Part shown: positions 37,492-48,500 of the stretch, piece by piece
Layout of the letters: every line of letters starts with the position of its first letter
How positions within the stretch are numbered: the first letter of the stretch is position 1
NCBI GenBank assembly: GCA_016709875.1
Contig: JADJLZ010000004.1
Location: forward strand, 1 to 64,000
Origin: Planctomycetota bacterium
GTDB taxonomy: Bacteria > Planctomycetota > UBA1135 > GCA-002686595
DNA length: 64,000 nucleotides
Direction: 5' to 3'
Translations under genes and position numbers: made by a program
The notes under the pieces: model-generated
Databases searched by the model: none
Told to the model about the DNA's origin: nothing
What the model saw: the letters and a program-made list of their open reading frames with translations, nothing else

Positions 37492-40400
37492 ATGCTCTCC
37501 CTCGCACTCGCATTCGTCGCCGCTTCCGTTTCAGAACAACCGCTGCTGCACGCACCCGCGGGATACGCGGTCGATCTCGTGGCGCAAGCGCCCGAGATCC
37601 TCTGGCCTTCGGCCAACTTGTGTCTGGACGACGGTTCGCTGCTCGTCGGCGAGGACCGCATGGACATGCCCGGGCCGAGCGACCAGCCGCTCGACCGGCT
37701 GATCCAGCTGCGCTTCCGCCCCGACGGGAGCATCGAGAAGAAGGTCTTTGCCGACAAGCTCAACGCGGTCTTCGGCCTCGAGCTCGTCGACGGCGCCGTG
37801 TACGTGATGAACATGCCGTTCCTCACGCGCCTGGTCGACCACGACGGCGACGGCGTCGCGGACGAGCGCACACAGATCCTCTCCGACCTCGGCCATCCCG
37901 CTCCCGGCTGGCCGGGCGGCTTCAACGACCACATCGTGAGCGGCATCCGCCTCGGACACGACGGCTGGCTGTACGTCGCGGTGGGGGACAAGGGCATTCC
38001 TCACGCGCACGGCCCGGACGGCAGCGAGCTCACGCTGCGCGGCGGCGGCGTCGTGCGCGTGCGTCCCGACGGCTCGCAGCTGCAACTCGTCGCGAGCGGC
38101 CTGCGCAACATCCTCGACGTCGCGATCGACGAGCGCGGCGAGATGTTCACGCACGACAACACCGACGACGGCCTGGGTTGGTGGACGCGGCTCACGCACG
38201 TCGTGCAGGGCGGCTACTACGGCTATCCCTGGGACTACCACGAGCACACCGAGCGCATGCTGCCGTGCATGAAGGACTACGGCGGCGGTTCGCCGACGGG
38301 CGGATTGGTGTACCGCGAGGCGAGCTGGCCGGCGCCGTACCAGGGGAGCCTGTTCTTCTGCGAGTGGGCCAAGCAGCGCCTGCGCCGCTTCGAGGTCGAG
38401 CCGCAGGGCGCCAGCTACCGCGTCGTGAAGGACGAGGACTTCCTCACGCCCGGCGACGTGAAGGATTTCCGGCCCACCGACGTGTGCGAATCGCCCGACG
38501 GCCGTTTCTTGTACGTCTCGGACTGGGGCTACGGCGGCTGGACGAACCCGGCCGAGACCGGGCGCATCTGGCGCGTGCGCCGTGCGGACGACGATCCCGC
38601 GCGAGCGAGCGTGATGCAGCCGCTGCCCGCGGACACCGCGGGCGTGATCGCGGCGCTCGGTGACCCGAGCTACCGCCGGCGCCTGCGCGCGCAGCGTGAG
38701 CTCTCTTCGCGGCTGCGCGCCGATCCGGCGCTGCGACCGCAAGTGCAAGCGCTGCTCGCCAGCGGCTCCGAGGACTCCCGGCGCCACGTGCTGTGGGCGC
38801 TCGCACAGAGCGATCCGTCGGCACTCGCGGCGGACTTCGAGTCCCTCGAACGCGGCAGCGCGCCCGCCCAGCGACGCGAGCTGATGCGCGTCGCTGCCGC
38901 GTACCCGCACGCGTTCGCGCGCGCTGCCGCGGCGCGCTTTGGCTCGGTCTCCGACCCCGTCGAGCAACGCTGCGCGCTCGCGGCGATGGCCGGGGACTGG
39001 CACAGGACAGCGCTCGCGGAGCCCAAGGATCCCAACGCGCAAGCCCTGCTCATCGGCGTCATGAAGCTGGCCGACCAGCGCGCTGACCAGGACCCTTGGG
39101 TCGGCCATCTCGCCTGCAGGCTGTTGCGCGAGATCGGCGCCAGGCCGCCCCTCTGGGCGCGCCGCAGCGCCACGGAGGTCTACTACGACCGCTATGACGC
39201 GGACACCGTCGCGCTGCTGGCCGAGGTCACCGGGAACAGCATGGGCAAGCCCGAAGACGAGATCCGGGCGCTCGAGCTGCTCGCGGGGCTGGCGCGCAAG
39301 CCCGCGGAGTGGGACGGCAAGTGGTGGGGCACGCAGCCGGCGAAGAGCGGCTGGCCCGTGCACACGCTCGACTGGGAGCACACGAACGATGTGCTGGACG
39401 CGATCCGCGCGGGCTTCGTGCACCGCCGCGTGGACGTGCGCCGCGCAGCCTACGAGGCCGCCGCGCGCATTCCCGACCGCGATGCCGCGCCGCTCCTGCG
39501 CGAACGCTTCGTCGCGGAGTCCGATCCGCTGGTGCGCGCGCGCCTGCTCGCGATCCTCGGCGAACTGGGCGACGAGGGCTGCGCGGAGCTCCTGCGCGGC
39601 GTGCTCGCGGACCGCTCCGTCGCTGCGCCGCTGCGCGCGGCGGCGATCGAGAGCGCCTGCCGCGTGCACACGAGCGCGATGCTCGACCTGCTCGCTGGCA
39701 TCGCGCGCGATCCGGCCTCGAGCGGCGAACAGGCCGCGAGCTGCGTGCGCGCGCTCGGCCGTTTCCACGAGCCGCAGTGCCTGGAGGCGGTCGGCCAACT
39801 CGTCGCGGACGCGCGCCCCGGAGTGGGCCCGGCGGCCGTGGCGGCGCTGGTGCAGCAGCGCGGTGCGGACGCACTGCCGGTCCTCGCAGAGCAGCTGCGC
39901 GCGCGCGACAGCGAGCTGCGCAAGGCCGTGCTGCGCGCGCTGCGCAAGCTCGCGCCGCCAGGGCGCACGGCGGAGCTGCTCGCGGCCTGGAGGGACCCGG
40001 CCACGCGCCTGGACGCGGGCCTCGCGCTCTGTGCTCGGCCCGACGCCAAGGCGCTCGAGGCCTACCTCGATCTCGCCGCGGGCGCGGACCTCGACGGCAC
40101 GAAGTCCTCGCGCGTCGCGCTCGCCGCGATCCGCGACGAGGTGCGCCCGCGCGTCGAGGAGCTCGCGCGTGCGCACTCGATCCCGCCCGCAGCGCTCGAG
40201 ATCGTGCGCAGCGTCTACAGCGAACCCGCGCCGCTGCTCGATTGGGAGCTGCGCGGCCCGTTCGCGCGCAAAGTCGAGGGACCCGATGGCGGTCAGGAAC
40301 TCGCGTGGAAGAAGGTCCGCGCGCGCGAGAAGGACGGCTTCGTCGACCTCGAGCGGGCGCTCGCGTCGCGCACGGACGTCGCGGCCCTCGCGCGCACGCA

Positions 40401-41145
40401 CGTCACCTGCGCGCGCGCGCGCAAGGCCGAAATGCGCGCCGGCAGCGACGACATGCTCACGGTCTGGGTCAACGGCGTGCGGGTGCACGACCACCAGGTC
40501 GACCGCGGTTGGACCGAGGACGCGGACCGCTTCGAGGTCCAGCTGCGCGCGGGCGAGAACGAGATCCTGCTGCGCATCGGTCAGTCTGCCGGCCAGTGGT
40601 CCTTCAACGCCAAGCTCTCGAGCGAGGGCGGCGGCCCGATCTTCGAGGACGCGCTGCCCGCGGATCCGCAGGCGGAGCTGCGCGCCTGGGTGCTCGCGCA
40701 GCGCGGCAATGCGCAGCGCGGCGAGCGCGTCTTCCGCGAGTCGCAGGACAAGGCCATGTGCATCCGCTGCCACACGGTCGCGGGCGTCGACGGCGGCGGC
40801 GCGGTCGGGCCCGAGCTCTCGGACGTCGGCTCGAAATATGCGCGTGAGGAGATCCTGTCTTCGATCCTCGAGCCCTCCAGGCGCATCCTCGACGGCTACC
40901 AGACGGCCTGGCTCGAACTCGACGACGGCCGCACGCTCTTTGGCCTCGTGAAGGGCGAGCAGGGCGGTGAAATCCTGCTCTACGACACCAACGGGCTGAT
41001 GCAGCGCGTCGAGACGAGCGCGGTCGAAGAGCGCGGCACGAGCGAGCGCTCGGCGATGCCTGACGGGCTCTCGAAGCTCGTGACGCGCGAGGAGCTCGCG
41101 GACCTCGTCGAGTGGCTTTCGACGCTCAAGAGCGAGCCGAAGTGA
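37492..41145 (+). CDS. PVC-type membrane-bound dehydrogenase / HEAT / cytochrome c fusion protein
   Basis: 1,217 residues with a short signal peptide (MLSLALAFVAASVS). The N-terminal about 370 residues are a glucose-dehydrogenase-like propeller (GYAVDLVAQAPEILWPSANL; AVGDKGIPHAHGPDG; QGGYYGYPWDYHE). A long HEAT-like helical region (about 380-900) follows, then a carbohydrate-binding-like beta domain (WVNGVRVHDHQVDRGW), and a C-terminal cytochrome c domain with heme motif CIRCH (Cys1090, Cys1093, His1094) and the tail GPELSDVGSKYAREEILSSILEPS. This composition is a hallmark of Planctomycetes and Verrucomicrobia, where it is linked to carbohydrate oxidation, although the substrate is not known. 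It starts 40 bp after the CBS gene. Confidence 0.94.
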   Translation: MLSLALAFVAASVSEQPLLHAPAGYAVDLVAQAPEILWPSANLCLDDGSLLVGEDRMDMPGPSDQPLDRLIQLRFRPDGSIEKKVFADKLNAVFGLELVDGAVYVMNMPFLTRLVDHDGDGVADERTQILSDLGHPAPGWPGGFNDHIVSGIRLGHDGWLYVAVGDKGIPHAHGPDGSELTLRGGGVVRVRPDGSQLQLVASGLRNILDVAIDERGEMFTHDNTDDGLGWWTRLTHVVQGGYYGYPWDYHEHTERMLPCMKDYGGGSPTGGLVYREASWPAPYQGSLFFCEWAKQRLRRFEVEPQGASYRVVKDEDFLTPGDVKDFRPTDVCESPDGRFLYVSDWGYGGWTNPAETGRIWRVRRADDDPARASVMQPLPADTAGVIAALGDPSYRRRLRAQRELSSRLRADPALRPQVQALLASGSEDSRRHVLWALAQSDPSALAADFESLERGSAPAQRRELMRVAAAYPHAFARAAAARFGSVSDPVEQRCALAAMAGDWHRTALAEPKDPNAQALLIGVMKLADQRADQDPWVGHLACRLLREIGARPPLWARRSATEVYYDRYDADTVALLAEVTGNSMGKPEDEIRALELLAGLARKPAEWDGKWWGTQPAKSGWPVHTLDWEHTNDVLDAIRAGFVHRRVDVRRAAYEAAARIPDRDAAPLLRERFVAESDPLVRARLLAILGELGDEGCAELLRGVLADRSVAAPLRAAAIESACRVHTSAMLDLLAGIARDPASSGEQAASCVRALGRFHEPQCLEAVGQLVADARPGVGPAAVAALVQQRGADALPVLAEQLRARDSELRKAVLRALRKLAPPGRTAELLAAWRDPATRLDAGLALCARPDAKALEAYLDLAAGADLDGTKSSRVALAAIRDEVRPRVEELARAHSIPPAALEIVRSVYSEPAPLLDWELRGPFARKVEGPDGGQELAWKKVRAREKDGFVDLERALASRTDVAALARTHVTCARARKAEMRAGSDDMLTVWVNGVRVHDHQVDRGWTEDADRFEVQLRAGENEILLRIGQSAGQWSFNAKLSSEGGGPIFEDALPADPQAELRAWVLAQRGNAQRGERVFRESQDKAMCIRCHTVAGVDGGGAVGPELSDVGSKYAREEILSSILEPSRRILDGYQTAWLELDDGRTLFGLVKGEQGGEILLYDTNGLMQRVETSAVEERGTSERSAMPDGLSKLVTREELADLVEWLSTLKSEPK

Positions 41146-41154
41146 GCCGCGTGC

Positions 41155-43191
41155 TCAGGGAACGAGCACCACGCGCGCGTGCTCACCCGAGCGTGTCGTG
41201 ACGATCGTGTGTCGCGTCTCGCCGTGCGCGATCGCGATCGCTCCCGGCGGAGCGGGGAAGCTGCGCGGCTTGAGCGGATCGAGCACGTACTCGCCGACCT
41301 GGATGCCCTCGAGGGCGAGCACGACGTGCACATTCGAGGAGTAGGCGCTCGCGTCGAGATCGACGAAGGCCGTCGGCTCGAGCGCGAGTTCTCCGACAAG
41401 CGTCGTCGCGCCCACCTCGAGTTTCACTGTACGCGGGTGGCTCCAGGAGCCGCCCACATGCGCGAGCAGTCGGTAGCTACCCGGCGCGAGATCGAGGCTC
41501 GCCTTGCCGCTCTCGTCGAAGGCCACGCGGAACGAGGTCCCGGGAGTCGAGGCTGTTTCGCTCGCACCCGCGAGCCAGGCCTCGCGCGTTGCCCCGGCGA
41601 GGTGCACCTCGAGCCACGAGGAACCCCCGAGCTGCAGCACGGTCTCGCCGCCGCCCGCGCGCGCCTCGACCTCGGGGGAATCGGCGGCACCGGAACGACT
41701 GCGCGCCTTCACGAGGTACGCCCACGGCCCGCGCACGGGCACGTCGAAGCTCCCGTCAGCCTTCGTCGTCGCCCAACCCGCGTTGCGGCAGCCCTCGAGG
41801 CGCACGCTCAGTTGGACCACACCCGCCGGCTTTCCCGCCGCGTCCACGACGCGACCCTGCAGCCTCGCTCTGCGCAGCACCTGCAGCACCAGCGGCTGGT
41901 CGCCGGTCTGCGGGAGCGACACGAGACTCGGAACGAGCGGAATCGGCGACCGGGAGCTGGTCGTCGGTCCCACGGCCCACTCACCCGCGCGCGCGCTCAC
42001 GAAGCGGAAGCGTCCCTCGAAGTCGGTGAGCACGGTCTCCTCGGGCTCGAGGGAAGGGTCGAAGCAGGCGATCCCGGACTTCGGCACGCGCGCGAGGGCG
42101 AGTTCGAGTCCCGCGTACGGCTTCTGATCCTCGTCGAGCACGATCCCTGCGAGGATCATCGGCGCCGGCAGGCGCAGGTCGAGCCTGCGCGTCTCGCCGG
42201 GTTCGAGCGGCGCGAGCGGATCCGCCTCCACGACGCGCCGGCGCCAGCGCTCGATGTCCACCTGGTACTCCTCGCCCGGTGCGAGTCCGTCCATCGAATA
42301 CCAGCCCTTCGCGTCGCAGAACGAGCGCGCCTCGAATCCGGTCCCGGTCCAGACGCGTACCGAGCCCATCTGCACGGGCTCTCCCTGCGCATCGAGCAGA
42401 AAACCCTGCAGCGTCGCCCCGCGCGCGAGCGTGAAGGCGTGCTCGGCCTGCGCGAGCTTCGCCTCCGGCTCGAGGCGCACTCTGCGCGCGACGTACCCCT
42501 GCTTCTCGAGCAGCAGCTGCGTCGGCGCCCAGGAGGTGTCCGCGATCTCGAAACGCCCGTCGTTGCCGGTGGTCGCGAGGTACTCGTGCTGCGAGTTGCC
42601 CGCGGAGCTGACCTCCACGCCGACGAGCACCTCGCCGTCGCGCGCGTCGGTGACCTGGCCGGACAGATGCGTGTCGCCCGGAAGTTCGATCGCCAGTTCG
42701 ACCAGCCGGTGCTCGCCCTCCGCGAGCGCCGCGCAGGGCACCGGTTTCGCGCGCGCGCTCGTCAGGCTGCGCAGGAGTGCGACCCGCAACCCGCTCTGCG
42801 CGGGAACTTCGAGCGTGATGCGTCCATTCTCGTCGCCGACGGGCGGGAAATACTCGTCGGTGATGCGCCGGTCCTCGCTGCCCCCGCGGACCTCGACCGC
42901 GAGTCCCGCGACCGCGCGATGGTCGCTCGCCCGGACGCACAGCACCTCGAGCGTCGCCTTGGGGCCGACGATCGGATCGGGCCGCGCGCTCACGGGCCGT
43001 GTCGGTGGCGCGGCGGGCGCATGCTGCGGCAGCGGCGCTTGCCCCTCGAGCGCAGCCGCGACCTCGGACGCAGCCGGCGTCGGCGAGGGCGGCAGCGCGA
43101 CCGGGGCACTCGTCGTACGCGGCGCGAGGAACCAGACCCCCGCCGCGAGCAGCAGGCCAAACAGCAGAACGAGGGTCAGCAGGGGTTTCAC
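41155..43191 (-). CDS. Membrane-anchored CarboxypepD_reg-like surface protein (678 aa)
   Basis: An uncleaved-looking N-terminal helix (PLLTLVLLFGLLLAAGVWF, about 3-21) is followed by a Pro/Ala linker and a series of carboxypeptidase-regulatory-like beta sandwiches. Their signature recurs as HLSGQVTDARDGEVLVGVEVSS, ATLQGFLLDAQGEPV, LAGIVLDEDQKPYAGLEL and RLQGRVVDAAGKPAGVVQL. Such domains are structural modules for extracytoplasmic proteins. The start codon is GTG, 5 bp from the stop of the upstream VIT1-type gene, so they form an operon. Three more proteins of this build lie in the next 11 kb. Function unknown. Confidence 0.85.
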   Translation of the reverse strand: MKPLLTLVLLFGLLLAAGVWFLAPRTTSAPVALPPSPTPAASEVAAALEGQAPLPQHAPAAPPTRPVSARPDPIVGPKATLEVLCVRASDHRAVAGLAVEVRGGSEDRRITDEYFPPVGDENGRITLEVPAQSGLRVALLRSLTSARAKPVPCAALAEGEHRLVELAIELPGDTHLSGQVTDARDGEVLVGVEVSSAGNSQHEYLATTGNDGRFEIADTSWAPTQLLLEKQGYVARRVRLEPEAKLAQAEHAFTLARGATLQGFLLDAQGEPVQMGSVRVWTGTGFEARSFCDAKGWYSMDGLAPGEEYQVDIERWRRRVVEADPLAPLEPGETRRLDLRLPAPMILAGIVLDEDQKPYAGLELALARVPKSGIACFDPSLEPEETVLTDFEGRFRFVSARAGEWAVGPTTSSRSPIPLVPSLVSLPQTGDQPLVLQVLRRARLQGRVVDAAGKPAGVVQLSVRLEGCRNAGWATTKADGSFDVPVRGPWAYLVKARSRSGAADSPEVEARAGGGETVLQLGGSSWLEVHLAGATREAWLAGASETASTPGTSFRVAFDESGKASLDLAPGSYRLLAHVGGSWSHPRTVKLEVGATTLVGELALEPTAFVDLDASAYSSNVHVVLALEGIQVGEYVLDPLKPRSFPAPPGAIAIAHGETRHTIVTTRSGEHARVVLVP

Positions 43192-43195
43192 GCGT

Positions 43196-44227
43196 TCAAC
43201 TCACGCTGACCCCCAATAGCCGCCCGATCCCGAAAGTTGCGCCTCCCGCCGCGGCGCCGATCAGCAACATGCGCAGGCCGCCGACCAGGGCGTGCTTGCC
43301 CGAGAAGAGCGAGAGCACGGCGCCCACGCCGAAGAGGCACACGCCCGAGAGCGCGCCGGCGAAGACGATCGGCTGCGCGCCCAGATGCAGCACGAAGGGC
43401 AAGAGCGGCACGAGCGCGCCCAGCGCGAAGGCCGTGAAGCTCGAGCTCGCCGCACCCCAGGGCGAGCCGAGCTCGGCCGGGTTGAGGCCCAGCTCCTCGC
43501 GCGCGAGCGTGTCGAGCGCCTTCTCCTTGTCCTGCACGATCAGGCGCGTCATCGTGCGCGCGTCCTCGAGCGGAACGCCGCGCGCGGCGTAGATCAACGC
43601 GAGCTCCTCGGCCTCCTCCTCGGGATAGCGCTCGAGCTCCTCGCGCTCTTCCGCGATCTGGAACTCGAACAGCTCGCGCTGCGAACGCACGGAGAGGTAC
43701 TCGCCCGCGGCCATCGAGAAGGCGCCCGCGAGCAGGCCGGCGATGCCGGTGGCGACGATCACCTTCGCGTCACCGCTCGCGCCCGCCATGCCGAGCACGA
43801 GGCTCGTGTTCGAGACCAGGCCGTCGTTCACGCCGAAGACCGCGGCGCGCAGCGAGCCCGACCCGCCCGCGCGGCGGTGGCGCGCGCCGATTTCCTCCGT
43901 GCTCGCGGGCATCGCGTGCGTCCCGGAGAGCGCGTCGACGGCCGAGAGGCCGCGCACCTTGACCGCCGCGAGCATCGTGCGCGTGCGCCGCAGGCCGAGG
44001 CGCCGCGCGGCGAGCGCGACCAGCCGCGCGCGCAGCGCGGGGTGGAATTCGGGCACCGTGGCGCCAGAATCGCGCAGGTCCTGCTCGAGGATCCCGGCCT
44101 GCTTTTCGGCGGCGTCCGCAAGCCCCAGAAAGAGCTTCGAGAGCCGCGGATCGGGCTCCGCGGGTGCGATGGAGCGGTAGATCCAGGCCGATTGGCGTTC
44201 CTCGTGCCAGCGCTCGTCGATCGCCAT
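43196..44227 (-). CDS. VIT1/CCC1-family transporter with N-terminal ferritin-like domain
   Basis: About 343 residues. The N-terminal about 130 residues look like the erythrin/ferritin-like helix bundle (DERWHEERQSAWIYRSIA; DAAEKQAGILEQ) fused to a VIT domain in bacterial iron exporters of the MbfA kind. The VIT part has FGVNDGLVSNTSLVLGMAGA, AGAFSMAAGEYLSVRSQRE, a Glu-rich cytosolic helix (EEREELERYPEEEAEE) and three more membrane helices. It should move iron or manganese out of the cytosol, with the N-terminal domain sensing or supplying iron. Start 44227 is preferred; 44263 is possible. Operon with the CarboxypepD_reg-like gene downstream. Confidence 0.9.
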   Translation of the reverse strand: MAIDERWHEERQSAWIYRSIAPAEPDPRLSKLFLGLADAAEKQAGILEQDLRDSGATVPEFHPALRARLVALAARRLGLRRTRTMLAAVKVRGLSAVDALSGTHAMPASTEEIGARHRRAGGSGSLRAAVFGVNDGLVSNTSLVLGMAGASGDAKVIVATGIAGLLAGAFSMAAGEYLSVRSQRELFEFQIAEEREELERYPEEEAEELALIYAARGVPLEDARTMTRLIVQDKEKALDTLAREELGLNPAELGSPWGAASSSFTAFALGALVPLLPFVLHLGAQPIVFAGALSGVCLFGVGAVLSLFSGKHALVGGLRMLLIGAAAGGATFGIGRLLGVSVS

Positions 44228-44338
44228 CGCCCCATCCTGCAAAGCCGTGCCAACCACGTCCACGAGCGGGCGTAGGTGGCCCGGTCCCCGCTTCCGGGCT
44301 ACCCTTTCCCGTCTCTCCGTCCCCCAGAGCCCAGCGCC

Positions 44339-45526
44339 ATGTCGTCGACCTTCGCCGTCTCCCTCCTCGCCCTCTCGTTCCTACAGACGCCGCCGGCCCC
44401 CGCGCCGGCCCCCTCGCCCGCTCCCGCTCCCGCGCAAGAAGCGCCCAAGAAGGTCGCGTGGTTCAAGGGCAGCCTGGAGAAGGCGCTCGAGGAGGCCAAG
44501 AGCTCGAACAAGCTCGTCTACGCCGACTTCGGGGCGAGCTGGTGCTCCTGGTGCATCCGCATGGATCGCGAGGTCTTCTCGAGCGACGAGGGCCTGAGCG
44601 CGCTCGAGCCCGTGATCTGCGTCAAGGTGGACTACGACAAGCAGCGCGATACCTGCGATCGCTACCTCGTCGGCAAGGAGCTGCCGGTCTCGATCTGGTT
44701 CAACGCCGACGCCAGCGTGCGCGAGCGCATCGACGGCTACCAGGACCAGTCGCTCTTCCTGGCCAACGCCTCGCGCATCAAGAACGACCTGGGCACGATC
44801 AACGAGCTGCGGCGCAGGGTGGCCTCGAACCCCGCCGACCTCGACGGCCGATTCGAGCTGCATCGCAAGCTCAAATCCGTCGGCGACGCCGCGGGTGCGG
44901 CGGAGCAGCGCGCGGCGATCGAAAAGGCCGATCCTCTTGGGGATTCACGCGCCATGCACCACTTCAAGTTCGACACGCTGATGGCGGGCATCCAGGACTA
45001 CTGGGCCAAGACGAAGTCGCTCGACTTGAAGCAGATCGAAGGCCTGCGCGTCTTCCTCGAAGGCGAGAGCGACCCCGAGATCATGTGGGACGGCTGGATG
45101 AGCCTCTCGAACACCTACAACTACTTCGCCGACCAGGCGCAGGCGCGCGGCGACGCGGCCGAGGCGAAGAAGAACCGCGGCATCCAGCGCCAGTTCCTTG
45201 CGCGCGCCTGGCGCGGCATTCCGCAGGACGACGACACGCTGCGCGGGCACGTGACCGGCTACGCGGCGCTCTTCTGGGACCTGAAGGACGAGCTCTCGGC
45301 CGACGACAAGTCGCTGATGCTGACGATGACGGAGATGACCGCGCGCCGCCTGGATCGCGAGCCGTTGGTGCAGCAGTGCTACGCGCGCGCGCTGTTCCTG
45401 AACGGCAAGACCGACGCCGCGCAGGCCGCCTGCGAGCGAGCGATCGAACTCGCGAAGGCGACCAGCCAGGATCCGCAGAACTACGAGAAGGACCTGGAGC
45501 TCTTCGGGGGCGCGCCCGCGAAGTGA
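44339..45526 (+). CDS. Exported thioredoxin-fold protein with CSWC motif
   Basis: 395 residues. A signal peptide (MSSTFAVSLLALSFLQ) and a Pro/Ala linker precede a thioredoxin-like domain with DFGASWCSWCIRMDREVF (Cys69, Cys72) and the cis-Pro region LPVSIWFNADA. The remaining two thirds is helical and TPR-like (PLVQQCYARALFLNGKTDAAQAACERAIE), with no second redox centre. The CxWC pair after a Trp resembles the DUF255/thioredoxin_7 group used in extracytoplasmic disulfide chemistry. Its start is close to the divergent VIT1 gene; its stop abuts the convergent gene at 45527. Confidence 0.88.
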   Translation: MSSTFAVSLLALSFLQTPPAPAPAPSPAPAPAQEAPKKVAWFKGSLEKALEEAKSSNKLVYADFGASWCSWCIRMDREVFSSDEGLSALEPVICVKVDYDKQRDTCDRYLVGKELPVSIWFNADASVRERIDGYQDQSLFLANASRIKNDLGTINELRRRVASNPADLDGRFELHRKLKSVGDAAGAAEQRAAIEKADPLGDSRAMHHFKFDTLMAGIQDYWAKTKSLDLKQIEGLRVFLEGESDPEIMWDGWMSLSNTYNYFADQAQARGDAAEAKKNRGIQRQFLARAWRGIPQDDDTLRGHVTGYAALFWDLKDELSADDKSLMLTMTEMTARRLDREPLVQQCYARALFLNGKTDAAQAACERAIELAKATSQDPQNYEKDLELFGGAPAK

Positions 45527-48500
45527 TCAGTCGCAGCGCACGCGCAGCGTCTGCAGCGGATCAGCGCCGACGCTGACCTCCTGGTGCAGGTCGGCCTTGT
45601 CCTTGCGCATCACGACCAGGCTGTACTTGCCCGGCGCGAGCGGACCGAAGCGGCGTCCGGGTCGCGCTTCGACCTCGCCCAGCTGCGCAAACCAACCGAC
45701 GTTCGTGACGTCGATGTTGCGCGCGTCGAAGAGCTGCAGGTCGCAGTCGAGCTTCGCCCCGGCCGAGTCGACGGTCTCGATGAAGAGCAGCGCGCCGTTC
45801 ATCAGCCCTAGGTCGACCTTGGCGGTCGAGTCCTCGAGCACGCTGACCCAGCCCGAATAGCCCGAGGTCTGCGTGCCCTTCTGGGCCAGGAACGCGGCGC
45901 GTCCGGGCGGCAGCGCATCGAACTCGAAGTTGCCGGTCGCGTCGGTCGTCTGGCGCTGCCAGCTGGTGAGCGACTGGCCTTTCTCGTCGACTGCGATGAC
46001 GACCGCGCCGGCGAGCGGTTGACCGTCCACGCCGAGCACGCGTCCCTCCACGCGACAGGGCGGCTGCGCGACGATCTCGAGGCCCTCGATCGACTTGCCT
46101 TCCTCGACGACGAGCCCGGAGGCGCTCGTGTGCCCGATCTGCCCCGCTTGGCCCCAGCCGCGGTTCGCGCCGCCGAATTCGATCTTGTACGTGCCGGGAG
46201 CGATGTTCTCGAACACGAAGCGGCCCTCGGTGTCGGTCGAGACGTTGCCCGAGACCCGCGGCCGTTCGCCGCGCACGTTCTCGTCGGCACGCATCTGCAG
46301 CCAGACCTGCGCGAGCGCCTTGCCCTTGCGGTCGACGACACGGCCCGCGATGCGCGCGCCAGGGAGCTCGAAGTCGCGCGTCTGGCGCGGATCGCTGCTG
46401 ACCTTGACCTGGAACTGGTTCGAGCTCGAGTTGCTCGGCCCACTGACGTTGACCGAGTAGTCGCCGGCGCCCCCGAGCACGAGATCGAAGCTCCCGTCCG
46501 CGGACGTGTTCGCGTGGAAGTTGCGTTGCTCGCCCTCTCCGCGCTTGGAGAAGGTCCAGACCTGCAGGTAGGCGTCGGCGAGCGCGTGCCCTCCGCAGGT
46601 CACGTGCCCGACGAGGTGGATCGCGTCCTTGGGCATTCCGCCGAGCGTGACCTCGGCGGTCGCTCCCGCGGCGACCTTGACCTGCAGGCTGCGCTGCTGT
46701 TCCTGCCAGACGCGGTTCTGGCGCGCGGGGTCGGCGGAGGACGATTGGTACTCCTCCGGCCTGGGCTGCGTGCTGATCATGTAGTCGCCGGGCGTGACCT
46801 TCTCGAAGCTGAAGCGGCCCTCGGCGTCGCTCTTGGTCTGGTCCCAGCCGCTGTTGTTGCCATTGAGGCTGATTGGCCGCTCCGCATCGCTGTGGCCCAG
46901 CGCGTCGAGCACGAGGCCGGTGATGCGGCCGGGCACGCGCAGAGTCAGCCGGACGCCCTCGAGCTTCTGTCCCGGCGCGAGTTCGAGCGGCAGTTCCTCG
47001 GCATCGGCCCACTCCTCGCTCGTCGCGTGCAGCTTGAGCGGTCCGGGCGGCAGGCCCTTGATTTCGAAGGCGCCGTCGGTGCTCGTGCTCGCGTTGAAAT
47101 CCTTCTTGTCGTTGAAGACCAGACCGCGCACCTCGGTGGTGTCGGGGTCGGCCTGCGCGTGAGCAGGGTGCGCGGGTTGTCCGTTGGGCAGGAAGACCGT
47201 GCCCGAGACCGTGCACGCGGCGGCGAGCGTGAGCACGACCGGGCCGCTCTCCTCGGGGACGTTGATCTGCTTGGGTGTGCAGGCGGGCGCGTCCTTCGCC
47301 TCGGCGCGCAGCTTCCACTTGCCCTCGTGCAGACCTTCGAGCGTGAACTGACCGCCCGCATCCTGGAAGCGGCCGGTCACCACGCCGCGCGCGGGTTCCC
47401 AGGGTTGGCGCTCGGCCTCGACGGGTTCGGCGCGCACGAGGAACTGCTCGATCGGGGCGCCGCTCGAGTCGAGCACGCGGCCCGTGACGCTGAAGCCCGA
47501 GTCGAGCGTCAGAACGATGTTCTGTGTTCCGGTCGGCTGGTCCTCGAGGATCGCGGTCCACTTGCGGCGCGCGGATGCCTTGGACGCGGAACTCTTCTCC
47601 TTGGAGTTCTCTTCCGCCTTCTCGCTGTCCGCAGCGGGCTCGCCCTCTTCCGCCTGCTTGGCCGAGGCTTCCGCGGGTTTCGATTCGGCCGCGAGCATCT
47701 CCTTGGTCGGCTTCGCCTCGGCTTGCAGCGTGGCCTTGCCGCGCGGGAAACCCGCGAGGCTGAACTTGCCCTGCGCATCGCACTTCGCGGCGCGCTCGTT
47801 CATCCCGAACATGTTGAAGCTGCGCGTGGTCTGGCTGTCCTCGGGCGTGAAGCGCACGCGCAGCAGCGCTCCAGCCGCGGGCTCGCCGCCGGGCCAGCGC
47901 ACGATCCCCGAGAGCGACTCCCCGCTGGCGAGCACGATGCGCAGGCCTTGCTGCGCGCTGCCCTCGGCGAGAGCTGCGAATTCAGTCGTCTGGGGCAGGT
48001 AGCCCTCCTTCTGGATCGTGAGCGTGCCCTTGCCCGTCGGCGTCCCGCGCAGATCGAAGCTGCCGTCCGCCGCGCTCTCCTTGCCGCGGAAGTTCGACCA
48101 GTTCTGCCCGCCGGGGCCGTCCTGCGACATGTAGGTGAAGGCTGCCTTCTCCACCGGCGCGCCCTGCCCGTCCACGACGGTGCCCGAGAGCCGTGCGCCC
48201 AGGTGCAGTTCGATCTCGACGTCGACCGCCTTGCCCGGATCGACCTTCACATCATCCTTTTGCGCGCGCGTGAAAGCCTCGGGATCGACACTCAAGGTCC
48301 ACGAGGTCTTGGCCGGAACGCCGCCGAGTTCGAAGCGCTCGTCCGCGCCGATCTCGCCGTCGAGGTTGCGCACGACAGCGTCGCTCCTTCCGGCGAAGGA
48401 AAGGTAGTTGCGCCAGGCCTGCACGTGCGTCCCCGCGAGCCCAGTGCTCGCGCTCGTGACGCCGATCGGGAGCGTCAGGTGCCCGCGCACGAGCCCGCCG

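Noticed and set aside
37531..40773. 1,080-codon open frame opposite the dehydrogenase/cytochrome fusion
   Set aside because: Long antisense open frames are expected at this GC content. It is Arg/Ala-rich with no motifs, while the plus-strand protein has recognisable domains throughout.
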